Assembly: GCA_029237515.1 (NCBI GenBank) | Contig: JARBAV010000114.1 | Location: forward strand, 1 to 11,675 | Length of the DNA stretch: 11,675 nt | Direction of reading: 5' to 3' | From: Nitrososphaerales archaeon | GTDB taxonomy: Archaea > Thermoproteota > Nitrososphaeria > Nitrososphaerales > Nitrososphaeraceae | In this document: positions 5,993-11,675 of the stretch, piece after piece | Numbering within the stretch: position 1 is the first letter of the stretch | How the letters are laid out: every line of letters begins with the position of its first letter | Position numbers and translations under genes: made by a program | The notes under the pieces: generated by a model | What the model saw: the letters and a program-made list of their open reading frames with translations, nothing else | Told to the model about the DNA's origin: nothing | Databases searched by the model: none

Positions 5993-7396
5993 CTACTTTG
6001 TATTGTCTAATAACTTGTGAGGTATGTAGTGTGATAGGTCTATCTTGTCTTCTCCAGGTATACGTGCAATTTCAAATCGTTCTTTATCTTTAAGAAGACT
6101 AACTGTGGCATCAATGCCCAATTTTGTAGTCAATAAGTTAACTTGGTCGCTAGAAGGATCCAAACTGGAACCTTTTGAATTAGGAATTATTAAGAGCCCT
6201 TTGTCTGCTTGACATCGTGTAGAGATAGCATATTCGACTGAGACTGCATCAGTCGGGTCGATGTCATCATCAACTATTATAGCTATCTTTAATGATGGAT
6301 GATTTGCGAATGCGGCCAACAGTGCATTCTTGGATTCGCCTTCCAGCCGTTTATGAATTTGTATTATTGCGGTTAACCAATTACTACCTCCATCTGATAA
6401 GTGAACTGTCTTAGTAGAAGACACAACATTTTTTACTCCTTCATATAATTTTGCTTCCACTGGAAGTCCCATTAATAATCGGTGCTCAGAAAATCCTGGT
6501 AGAATATCGTGAAAGTAAGCATTATTTCTAAATTTAATTCTATCAAGTTCGAATACAGGCTGTTGTCGCTTAATGTCATATGTTTTGAGCATCTCGACCA
6601 TCCATTCCTCAGCTGTTTCGTCTTGAAGAATTCTGCCCTCGAGAATAATTTCTGAGAAGGTAGGAACATATAGACCAGAATAGTCGCTTTTACTGAATGA
6701 AAGCTCTCCTTTAAGTAGGGAATTTGCTAAGTTCATTTCATCAAAACCATATGCAGCTTGGTACGCAGAGGCTATACTAATTGCAGGATGAACACCTACG
6801 ACAACCGTAACTTTTAAGTCCTCTCCATGTTCTTTGGCAAAAGAATAGCATTTATGAAGATGGCGCCCCTCTACCATTCTTATTACCATATGATTACGAT
6901 CTAATCTTAGGAAACGATGAATTGATGAGTTTTGATTTTCTCTTTCCTGATCTTTTGCGTAAACTATTGAAGATGTAATATAGTGACCTGCATCTTTTTC
7001 AAAATGCATTATGATAGGTAAATCATACAAATCTGTTGAAGAATTATCACGAAATGGAGGTTCATCTTCAATAGTCTTATCATAGGAAGCATTTGACATT
7101 GATTCTAGAATATGAGAATGGATCGTTGTAGGATCGTCAGTCCCAATGGCTAGTGAAAACCTTTTCCTGGTACCCAAGACATTCGTGACGACGCTCATTC
7201 TACTTCCTTCTACATGTTCAAACAATATGGCTTGTTTTCGATCGAGTTTATATGAAATAGCTGCCAGCTCAAACTTTGGGCTAACCTGCTTATCGATTGT
7301 GAGAAGATCATTATGCTGTTGTAGTAAGTGTAGAAATCCATGAAGATCGGATTTACTATAGCTATGAGTGTTATGTTCGCTGATCCTATTTGTCAT
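5993..7396 (-). CDS. UbiD-family decarboxylase, archaeal AMPD-like
   Basis: A 467-aa UbiD-family protein; these enzymes use prenylated FMN to add or remove carboxyl groups. Aligned by eye to fungal Fdc1, N156, H179 and E220 fall where the metal/cofactor ligands lie, and R161, E263 and E268 where the Arg-Glu-Glu active-site triad lies. The usual EGPFGE block is EEWMVE (263-268), keeping the two glutamates but not Gly-Pro-Phe-Gly. Other family marks are GVHPAISIAS (201-210), SEIILEGRI (248-256), FHDILPG...LLMGLP (295-312), VDDDIDPTDAV (375-385) and SKGSSLDPSSD (407-417). The RHLH and KTYDIKRQQP contexts resemble archaeal trans-anhydromevalonate-5-phosphate decarboxylase, an isoprenoid enzyme, so this may be that enzyme or a paralogue. 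It needs a UbiX homologue, which is not in the window. The start is ATG at 7396 with a well-placed TATA box. Confidence 0.82.
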   Translation of the reverse strand: MTNRISEHNTHSYSKSDLHGFLHLLQQHNDLLTIDKQVSPKFELAAISYKLDRKQAILFEHVEGSRMSVVTNVLGTRKRFSLAIGTDDPTTIHSHILESMSNASYDKTIEDEPPFRDNSSTDLYDLPIIMHFEKDAGHYITSSIVYAKDQERENQNSSIHRFLRLDRNHMVIRMVEGRHLHKCYSFAKEHGEDLKVTVVVGVHPAISIASAYQAAYGFDEMNLANSLLKGELSFSKSDYSGLYVPTFSEIILEGRILQDETAEEWMVEMLKTYDIKRQQPVFELDRIKFRNNAYFHDILPGFSEHRLLMGLPVEAKLYEGVKNVVSSTKTVHLSDGGSNWLTAIIQIHKRLEGESKNALLAAFANHPSLKIAIIVDDDIDPTDAVSVEYAISTRCQADKGLLIIPNSKGSSLDPSSDQVNLLTTKLGIDATVSLLKDKERFEIARIPGEDKIDLSHYIPHKLLDNTK

Positions 7397-7424
7397 GTTT
7401 TTTGTATTCTAATATCATCTTTGG

Positions 7425-7434
7425 TTAATATAAA
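7425..7434 (-). promoter_or_regulatory. TATA box of UbiD-family gene
   Basis: The minus strand reads TTTATATTAA, centred about 33 nt before the ATG at 7396. With initiation about 26 nt downstream, the leader would be only a few bases. This is the best-placed TATA box in the window. Confidence 0.55.
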
Positions 7435-7494
7435 GTCTGGATATGGAACACCTTACTTGATTACTATGTCTATACATGCATGATCACTACTTTC

Positions 7495-7508
7495 TTCTTT
7501 ATAAAGAA
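7495..7508. repeat. 14-bp perfect palindrome
   Basis: TTCTTTATAAAGAA equals its own reverse complement and lies between two divergently transcribed genes, about 100 nt from the UbiD start. It could be an operator or contain a TATA-like core (TTTATAAA). Its role is not shown by the sequence. Confidence 0.4.
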
Positions 7509-7744
7509 AAGGTTAGCTTTCAAACCTAGTTTTATGGTGTCGAAGCAGTCCACGTAGCTAATACTCTTCACGAGCTTCATTCATAAGATCGTTGCCATCA
7601 TAAGTTCTAACCTGTTCAGGCAAGAACATGATTTAGTCTTCAGTGTTCGAACGCGAATCTATTGAGTTTACAGACGTAGCATTCGTGCATATCTAGACTG
7701 CAAGGTCGAACAAGACAAGATAATCTACAAGAATCCTAGTATGA

Positions 7745-7752
7745 TATAATTA
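7745..7752 (+). promoter_or_regulatory. TATA-like box of NTF2-like gene
   Basis: TATAATTA within a longer AT-only run. Initiation would be near 7775, leaving a leader of about 40 nt to the ATG at 7815 with its GGAG site, or about 13 nt to the GTG at 7788. Confidence 0.4.
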
Positions 7753-7814
7753 AATAATAATAATGGAATACATTCAATTGAATAAACGTGCCTGAAAGCC
7801 TAGGAGATTATTAC

Positions 7815-8165
7815 ATGTCTGCACATAGGATCATTATCGAGAAATATATCGAAGGATTCCGCCGCAGCGATCACGCCCAAATATTGTCATGTCTATCAGA
7901 CGATATCGTATGGGTACTTCATGGATACAAAACTCTCAAAGGCAAGGATGCCTTCGACGCCGAGATCGAAAATGAAGGCTTTGAGGGAAATCCTGTTCTC
8001 ACCATTGATCGCATGATCGAAGAGGGAGACAGTGTTGTTGTGACGGGCAGTGGGAGCGTTACTAAAAGAGGCGACGAAAGATTGCAGTTCAAATTCAGTG
8101 AGGTGTTCACCTTTTCGGGCGACGCAATTAGCCGCCTCGAGACCTTTCATATCTGGCTTGGGTGA
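7815..8165 (+). CDS. NTF2-like / SnoaL-type protein
   Basis: A 116-aa cytosolic protein with the cone-shaped NTF2-like (SnoaL/DUF4440-type) fold pattern. A first helix (IIIEKYIEGFRRSDHAQILSCLSDDIVW, 6-33) leads to the 'D-D-I-V-W' strand, then GKDAFDAEI (43-51), the strand pair VLTIDRMIEEGDSVVVTGSG (61-80), and a final EVFTFSGDAISRLETFHIW (96-114). Members are small-molecule isomerases or binding proteins; the ligand is unknown. I chose ATG at 7815 because GGAG at 7803-7806 lies 8 nt before it; an in-frame GTG at 7788 would add nine residues. The gene is visibly richer in G+C than its flanks, which suggests transfer, perhaps from bacteria. It stands alone on the plus strand. Confidence 0.78.
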   Translation: MSAHRIIIEKYIEGFRRSDHAQILSCLSDDIVWVLHGYKTLKGKDAFDAEIENEGFEGNPVLTIDRMIEEGDSVVVTGSGSVTKRGDERLQFKFSEVFTFSGDAISRLETFHIWLG

Positions 8166-8298
8166 ATCCTGAAGTATTGGGGCCTAATGACGCCCTCGAT
8201 TTAGACTCGACCTTGATGATTATTCTGCTGATGTAGCGATATTCTACTTGAATCCTTTTGCAAAATTTTTATCATTAACGGTTCCTTACCTTAACAGT

Positions 8299-8449
8299 GT
8301 GCCGAGTATCAGAAGGCAAACGGATGTTCCAGTGAAGGAGCGAGCGTTAGTACTCCAAAGAGGCGGATCATTTGGCGCCTATGAGGCTGAAGCATATTAA
8401 AATCGAAGAGTTAGAAATAGAATCAGAAGATGTAAAAGAAGAAGAATAA
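8299..8449 (+). pseudogene. Remnant of patatin-like phospholipase gene (N-terminus)
   Basis: One frame (8299-8400) reads VPSIRRQTDVPVKERALVLQ and then RGGSFGAYEAEAY before TAA at 8398-8400. This is the opening of a patatin-like phospholipase, whose first block is A-L-V-L-x-G-G-G-x-x-G-A-Y-E-A-G, the oxyanion-hole loop. Here the first Gly of the loop is Arg (AGA for GGA) and the Gly after YEA is Glu (GAA for GGA), each explainable by one G-to-A change. The lipase GxSxG motif and the catalytic Asp are gone; a complete gene would be several hundred codons. Past the stop, the next frame continues with an acidic run (IKIEELEIESEDVKEEE) ending at 8447-8449, which may be more of the old gene. There is no usable start, so this is treated as a dead fragment. 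Confidence 0.6.
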
Positions 8450-8517
8450 CTACTACTTTTTACAGGACACAAACCCGTGAATCTATAACATATGCCAGTA
8501 CCTTAGCAAGCGATTAC

Positions 8518-8526
8518 TTAAGTATA
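8518..8526 (+). promoter_or_regulatory. TATA-like box of 136-aa hypothetical gene
   Basis: TTAAGTATA lies 21-29 nt before the ATG at 8547, the spacing expected for a leaderless archaeal mRNA. There is no Shine-Dalgarno site, in agreement. Confidence 0.45.
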
Positions 8527-8546
8527 GGACTGAAATTTATTACATA

Positions 8547-8957
8547 ATGGCATTAGGAGATAAAATTGTCGAGGAAAGTGGCAAGATAACAAGTCAAAGA
8601 GTGTTAGATATCGATCCACCTAAGATAGAGAGCTCTTTCAAAATGAGTGGAAATTACAAGGGGGAAGAAGGGAGTGATATAGGAACTTATTGGATAGTTA
8701 TGAGACAAGGAGAAGAGGGTGTAATGTATGGAGAAGGACAAGGAGTAGCAACAACTAATGATGGCAAGGGGATGACAACATGGAAAGGGTATGGAATAGG
8801 AAGATTTACAAGTCCTGGAAATATGAGCGTTCGTGGATCTTTGTTCTTTCGTGCCCCTTCAGGAAAGCTATCATACTTCAATAACTTAGTAGGGGTATTC
8901 GAATTTGAAGTAGACGAAGAGGGAAACTGCTCATCTAAGGTATGGGAGTGGAGATAA
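8547..8957 (+). CDS. Conserved hypothetical protein (136 aa)
   Basis: A cytosolic protein I recognise as a type repeated in Nitrososphaeria genomes and some bacteria, opening 'M-x-L-G-D-K-I-x-E-E-S-G-K-x-T-x-Q-R-V-L-D' and ending '...E-x-E-x-D-x-E-G-N-x-S-x-K-x-W-E-W'. Here the opening is residues 1-21 and the end 115-136. The middle alternates Gly and beta-branched residues (GEGQGVATTNDG, TWKGYGIGRF, GNMSVRGSLFFR), which suggests an antiparallel beta-barrel. No catalytic motif is seen and the role is unknown. It has its own leaderless-type promoter and no partner gene, with the patatin remnant upstream and a gene-poor stretch downstream. Confidence 0.72.
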   Translation: MALGDKIVEESGKITSQRVLDIDPPKIESSFKMSGNYKGEEGSDIGTYWIVMRQGEEGVMYGEGQGVATTNDGKGMTTWKGYGIGRFTSPGNMSVRGSLFFRAPSGKLSYFNNLVGVFEFEVDEEGNCSSKVWEWR

Positions 8958-9052
8958 GAAACATTGTCAATAATAAAATATGGTATAGAATCGTTTTGAA
9001 TTTGGTTTATACCTACCACACTATTAATGGCTACAATAGGGATCAAAGGAGA

Positions 9053-9550
9053 CTATTTCTGTCTTGTTGAAAGCCATTCAAATACGTCCTGTAGGACATG
9101 GTCTTCCACCGGTCCTTCCACGGTAATCCTCTGATTGAAATTAATTGGTCCTATCAAGGATGCCAGTTACTACTTAGATTAAATACGTCTGTGCCATCTG
9201 TAATCTCGAATTATTTTATTGTTAGACTTTTTAAGTCTCTTAAATTTTCTCGATAGAACCAAAAAAAATGTCCCGCACCAATGATCCCAAACGTATTTGT
9301 ATCTCTTGCATTCTTCTAACTTCCCTTGTAATCGAGTTGCACATTTGTTGAAGTGCTCATAGTCCTGGTCTAAATGGTAGTCAAACCCCTCTTGTCTCTT
9401 AAAAAGAATCTGGTAAAAAATAAGAGATTACTGACCGAATGGTGGTATTAACCAAGTCTGTGCAACAGAATTTGACCAAGACGGTAAGGGACTAAGAGAA
9501 TTAGCTGGTTGTTGTGTTACTACAATATCGGTCCAAGTTCTGGCATTGGA
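9053..9550 (-). pseudogene. Possible decayed gene, unknown family
   Basis: A single minus-strand frame contains three protein-like runs separated by stops: 40 codons ending ...SVAQTWLIPPFGQ (stop 9428-9430), then 82 codons with RQEGFDYHLDQDYEHFNKC and KLEECKRYKYVWDHWC and a basic tail (stop 9179-9181), then 37 codons with RITVEGPVEDHVLQDVFEWL (stop 9053-9055). None has a usable start codon. Stops in register with otherwise coherent sequence suggest a decayed gene, but runs of this size can occur by chance in AT-rich DNA. I recognise no domain. Confidence 0.28.
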
Positions 9551-9673
9551 TTATTTCCTCTTCAGTTGGTAGGTCGTCAGTGACTAGGTGTATGTCTGTC
9601 ATCGATATCTCGTCGATTTACAGGATTGACGTGTCCACGCTCAACACGAATGTGGATAACAATCGTCTATTCA

Positions 9674-9681
9674 GTATAAAC
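9674..9681 (+). promoter_or_regulatory. TATA-like box of the secreted-protein pair
   Basis: GTATAAAC lies 41-48 nt before the ATG at 9722, giving a leader of about 15-20 nt. There is no Shine-Dalgarno site before that ATG. Confidence 0.4.
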
Positions 9682-9721
9682 GGTTAAATGATACGGGATT
9701 AACTGAGTATGCTGATAACAA

Positions 9722-9994
9722 ATGAACATACAAACGTTAGTTGTATTTGCTGCAGTAGCAGCATTAGCAATAACCATAATTACTGTTAACATGGCCTATG
9801 CCACATTGGACAGGATTGACACAAAAGACCCTCTTCAAAATTATAACCAAAGTTCAGCTCAGGGTTGGATGCCAATGGAGAATCCGCAAGCAAAACCCGG
9901 CGAACTTCCAAATCAAAGCCAGACCTGTATTGGATGTGCTAATCCTCCAGCGCCAACAGAAGAGGTTATGAATACAGGAAATCTCACGAGATGA
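9722..9994 (+). CDS. Small secreted CxxC protein (90 aa)
   Basis: The first 27 residues form a Sec signal peptide (hydrophobic 5-22, then NMAYA before T28). The mature part is about 63 residues, hydrophilic and rich in Asn, Gln and Pro, with a single CIGC motif (C69, C72) followed by a Pro-rich stretch. A lone CxxC outside the membrane could be a redox pair, a metal or haem-type ligand set (no CxxCH, so not a c-type haem site) or a disulphide. I recognise no family. Its TGA overlaps the next ATG (ATGA at 9991-9994), so the two secreted proteins are probably made together and may act together at the cell surface. Confidence 0.65.
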   Translation: MNIQTLVVFAAVAALAITIITVNMAYATLDRIDTKDPLQNYNQSSAQGWMPMENPQAKPGELPNQSQTCIGCANPPAPTEEVMNTGNLTR

Positions 9995-10554
9995 ACTCAA
10001 CATTAATAGTCATGCTCCTCGCATTCGGTATCACTTCGATTGTCTCTTTTCAGTTATCATCCGCGCAGACAGACAATGGCAATGCAACAACTGGACAGGA
10101 AGTCATTACCTCCAACGGAACATTTGCCTCCTCACTTGATTTATTTGTTGTACCTGAGACTGTTGGAGGATATGGGGTATATGAAGAGCGTGTATCGAAT
10201 ACATTTGCGCCTGGTGAGGATATAGTATTATACTCCGAACCGGTAGGGTTTTCATATAAACCGATCATATCTAACCTAACAAATGGTGAATCACAATTTT
10301 TAATGAACTTCACTGCAGATTTACTGATAACTGACACTGAAGGTAATGTCCTGGGAGGATTCCAAGATCTTCCCATATCGGAGATTATTTCTCACCATCA
10401 GAATAAGGAAGTAAACCTGGTAATAACACTCTCCCAATCTTCACCTTTTCCAGAAGGGAATTACAGAGTGTTGTATACAGTTCATGACGAGCCCTCTGGC
10501 AATACATTCGAAATTACGAAAGATGTAACTGTAGCCACCTCCTCGAACACTTGA
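9991..10554 (+). CDS. Secreted beta-sandwich-like protein (187 aa)
   Basis: A signal peptide covers about residues 1-26 (core 4-20, SSAQ before T27). The mature protein alternates strand-like segments and polar turns: YGVYEERVSNTFAPGEDIVL (61-80), EPVGFSYKPI (83-92), FTADLLITDTEGNVLGG (107-123), SHHQNKEVNLVITLSQSSPF (134-153), and PEGNYRVLYTVHDEPSGNTF (154-173). This is the look of one or two immunoglobulin-like beta-sandwich domains, such as extracellular binding modules. S-H-H (134-136) may bind a metal (inference). There is no C-terminal membrane span, so it is free or held by a partner. The start ATG overlaps the stop of the CxxC protein, implying translational coupling. Function unknown. 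Confidence 0.68.
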   Translation: MNSTLIVMLLAFGITSIVSFQLSSAQTDNGNATTGQEVITSNGTFASSLDLFVVPETVGGYGVYEERVSNTFAPGEDIVLYSEPVGFSYKPIISNLTNGESQFLMNFTADLLITDTEGNVLGGFQDLPISEIISHHQNKEVNLVITLSQSSPFPEGNYRVLYTVHDEPSGNTFEITKDVTVATSSNT

Positions 10555-10564
10555 TATCCCTTTT

Positions 10565-10580
10565 CAATATTCCAATATTG
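10565..10580. repeat. Short inverted repeat after the secreted pair
   Basis: CAATATT, CC, AATATTG: 7-bp arms around two bases, 10 nt past the stop codon at 10554. The tiny loop makes an RNA hairpin poor unless the inner pairs open. No T-run follows. Confidence 0.35.
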
Positions 10581-10653
10581 CAGATCATGAATTGTTAATA
10601 ATGTTAAAAGTGAATTTACTACGAGAAGTCGGACAGACTAGTTTGCTGAGATT

Positions 10654-10678
10654 TTGTTCCAAAAATAGGAGCAATTTT
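10654..10678 (+). terminator. Possible hairpin terminator of the secreted pair
   Basis: TTGTTCC (10654-10660) pairs with GGAGCAA (10668-10674), with one G-U pair and a 7-nt loop, and TTTT follows at once. It lies 100 nt after the stop codon at 10554, with no gene between. Confidence 0.35.
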
Positions 10679-10810
10679 CTCCCCAAGTTATGTCCAATTA
10701 GAAGCCATAAAGTATCTGAATTATAGTTAATACCACTTTCACCGTCACTACAATTTAGGACTTTACTCAGCTCCCTCCCTTCTTTATAACCAATATCTTT
10801 TGTGAAGTTA

Positions 10811-11149
10811 CTAGTTGTGATAACCCTCGTACGGCCAAGGGTTATCCATTACCCACAAGTACACTTTCGTGAATTCGTTGCATCCAAGTAATGCATAATA
10901 CTCATGATGGTACCGTAGTACTTCTTCAGATTTGAGACCTAGCGCAATAGCTACCTCCAGTGGAGTCTTATCTTGAGAGTATAATTCAAAGACTCTAGCG
11001 AATATCGAAGTAATTTGGTCCAACCCAGCTCTATTCAAAACGGCTTTAATCGTATTCGGAGACACACCTGCCTCTTTTGCGATCTCTCGATAAGTTTTCC
11101 CTTTTTCAGCTAAAGCTATGATAAGAGCTTCTTTTTGGTTCCTATCCAT
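10811..11149 (-). CDS. Helix-turn-helix DNA-binding protein (112 aa)
   Basis: A small transcription regulator of a kind expanded in soil Thaumarchaeota. Residues 3-41 form a homeodomain-like HTH (QKEALIIALAEKGKTYREIA, then KEAGVSPNTIKAVLNRAG), with KGKTYREIAKEAGVS as the turn-forming core. A second HTH-like unit follows at 52-84: VFELYSQDKTPLEVAIALGL and KSEEVLRYHHEY. The C-terminal tail (85-112) is aromatic and ends NPWPYEGYHN. There is no sensor domain. The target is unknown; autoregulation through the palindromes at 11217-11292 upstream is possible (inference). The start is ATG at 11149. The response-regulator gene upstream is on the same strand, 167 nt away. Confidence 0.75.
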   Translation of the reverse strand: MDRNQKEALIIALAEKGKTYREIAKEAGVSPNTIKAVLNRAGLDQITSIFARVFELYSQDKTPLEVAIALGLKSEEVLRYHHEYYALLGCNEFTKVYLWVMDNPWPYEGYHN

Positions 11150-11216
11150 TGATGTTAATAATATTTGTATCTACAATGGTTCACCTTTTGTTATCTTCTG
11201 TTGTTGTTGTTGTATG

Positions 11217-11292
11217 ATATCGATATGTTATTTCTTGTAATTTTGTACAGCATTCTGGTATCGAAATGAACTCAGTTCATACTTCATATGAA
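11217..11292. promoter_or_regulatory. Cluster of three palindromes between regulators
   Basis: Three perfect palindromes lie in 76 bp: ATATCGATAT (11217-11226), ATGAACT-C-AGTTCAT (11266-11280) and TTCATATGAA (11283-11292). The last two are only two bases apart and share the TTCAT element. They lie between the end of the receiver gene and the start of the HTH gene, a typical place for operators. A TGT triplet run (about 11200-11213) follows on the HTH side. Confidence 0.45.
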
Positions 11293-11316
11293 ATATCTGG
11301 TTATCTAATTCTGATT

Positions 11317-11675
11317 TTACTCTAACTCTGCTCTAATGCGTCTTAATAGTTGTTCTGTAGCAATTGGTTTTTTGATAAAGCAGCCAATACTCTTGAGAGG
11401 ATGCGCTTCTCTTGCTGCAGCCATATTTATCTCTCCTGAAGTCATAAAACAAACCCTGACATTAAGATCCCTCCGTACTAAATTCTGGGCTAATTGAAAA
11501 CCGTCTAATAAAGGCATGTTAATGTCAATTAGTAATAAATCGTAAAAATTGGGCTTAAATTCTACTAAAGCAGTAACTGGATTATCGAAACTATCAACCT
11601 GTAAAGTTGGATCACTCTCTAGTCCAACACGTATGGTAAATACAATATCTGGATTATCATCGATCACTAGAATCC
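11317..11675 (-). CDS. Stand-alone response regulator receiver protein (5' end outside window)
   Basis: A CheY-like receiver domain with no output domain; the protein ends right after the domain. The frame runs out of the window: codons before the GTG at 11665-11667 read I-L, giving ILVIDDNPDIV, the usual first strand, so that GTG is an internal Val and the true start is outside. Counting that GTG as residue 1, the acidic pair is D3-D4, the phospho-acceptor D48 (LLLIDINMP), the switch Thr T76 (MTSGE) and the conserved Lys K100 (IKKPI). All key residues are present, so it can probably be phosphorylated by a histidine kinase. The kinase is not in the window; it may lie to the right. The HTH gene downstream may belong to the same regulatory unit. 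Confidence 0.85.
   Translation of the reverse strand, partial: ILVIDDNPDIVFTIRVGLESDPTLQVDSFDNPVTALVEFKPNFYDLLLIDINMPLLDGFQLAQNLVRRDLNVRVCFMTSGEINMAAAREAHPLKSIGCFIKKPIATEQLLRRIRAELE

Larger units (their letters stand above)
7397..7787. other. Divergent intergenic region between UbiD and NTF2-like genes
   Basis: This stretch carries the UbiD promoter at its left end and the plus-strand promoter (TATAATTA, 7745-7752) at its right. Between them is a 14-bp perfect palindrome, TTCTTTATAAAGAA (7495-7508). Two tiny minus-strand frames, MHECYVCKLNRFAFEH (7640-7690) and one beginning MFLPEQVRTYDGNDLMNEAR (7558-7629), are protein-like but too short to support as genes; they may be debris of one frameshifted small gene. 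Confidence 0.4.
8166..8546. other. Intergenic region with gene remnant
   Basis: A GGGC/GCCC stem of four pairs follows the NTF2-like stop codon (8180-8196) and may help end transcription, but no T-run follows. The middle holds a patatin-like remnant, listed separately. The right end carries the promoter of the next gene. Confidence 0.4.
8958..9721. other. Gene-poor 760-bp region, possible gene debris
   Basis: No intact gene is supported. On the minus strand one reading frame from 9550 to 9053 is protein-like but broken by stops (listed as a possible pseudogene). A short ATG-started frame in another frame on the same strand (9502-9603, opening MTDIHLVTDDLPTEEEIIQ) may be its former start. A plus-strand frame ending in the IDISSIYRIDVSTLNT region (GTG near 9512, TAA near 9687) is 58 codons and unconvincing. 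The right end has the promoter of the secreted pair. Confidence 0.35.

Noticed and set aside
8687..9046. Minus-strand 119-codon frame opposite the 136-aa gene
   Set aside because: Mostly antisense to a recognised conserved hypothetical; rich in Ser/Pro/Ile as expected of a shadow.
10050..10376. Minus-strand 108-codon frame opposite the secreted beta-sandwich gene
   Set aside because: Antisense to a gene with signal peptide and ATGA coupling; no own promoter or homology recognised.
10585..10848. Minus-strand open run of 87 codons past the end of the HTH gene
   Set aside because: No start codon except late TTGs, it overlaps the end of the HTH gene in another frame, and a run this long is expected once or twice by chance in this much AT-rich non-coding DNA.
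11198..11213. TGT triplet run
   Set aside because: Only about five copies; too short to be called a meaningful repeat beyond a simple-sequence tract near a promoter.
1..11675. CRISPR array, insertion sequence, rRNA or tRNA
   Set aside because: No regularly spaced direct repeats, transposase-like frames with terminal inverted repeats, or conserved RNA gene blocks were seen on either strand.

Overview
The window looks like accessory chromosome of a moderately AT-rich ammonia-oxidising archaeon (Nitrososphaeria, of the Nitrososphaera/Nitrosocosmicus kind). This rests on recognition, not a search. The grounds are an archaeal UbiD homologue of the anhydromevalonate-phosphate-decarboxylase type, a short two-HTH regulator and a stand-alone receiver protein of kinds common in soil Thaumarchaeota, small secreted proteins with archaeal Sec signals, a 136-aa conserved hypothetical I know from that group, and TATA-like boxes about 20-40 nt ahead of starts, often with very short leaders.

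Layout. Positions 1-7396 are almost all minus strand, listed here left to right: the N-terminal part of proline dehydrogenase (cut by the window edge), a 49-aa zinc-ribbon-like protein, an MFS exporter, a secreted SRPBCC-domain protein, two paralogous small secreted proteins, a DUF5996 protein preceded by an overlapping 57-aa Cys-rich gene, a 900-bp stretch with only short candidate genes, and a UbiD-family decarboxylase. From 7788 to 10554 the strand switches to plus: an NTF2/SnoaL-like protein, a remnant of a patatin-like phospholipase gene, the 136-aa hypothetical, a gene-poor 760-bp stretch with possible gene debris, and a coupled pair of secreted proteins. The right end is minus again: the HTH regulator and the receiver protein (cut by the edge), separated by a cluster of palindromes.

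The window is not one pathway but a set of mostly one- or two-gene units. Two pairs look coupled by ATGA overlaps: the 57-aa protein with DUF5996, and the two secreted proteins at 9722-10554. The tandem secreted paralogues share an identical 14-nt element 38-39 nt before their start codons, which suggests a common promoter and regulation. DUF5996 and the NTF2-like gene look bacterial in type and may have been acquired. Several short or decayed genes lie in the gaps.

The most interesting items are the hidden 57-aa Cys-rich gene in front of DUF5996, the duplicated secreted family with its shared promoter element, the UbiD homologue that lacks the usual EGPFGE motif, the patatin remnant, and the palindrome cluster between the two regulators. 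No tRNA, rRNA, CRISPR array or insertion sequence was seen.
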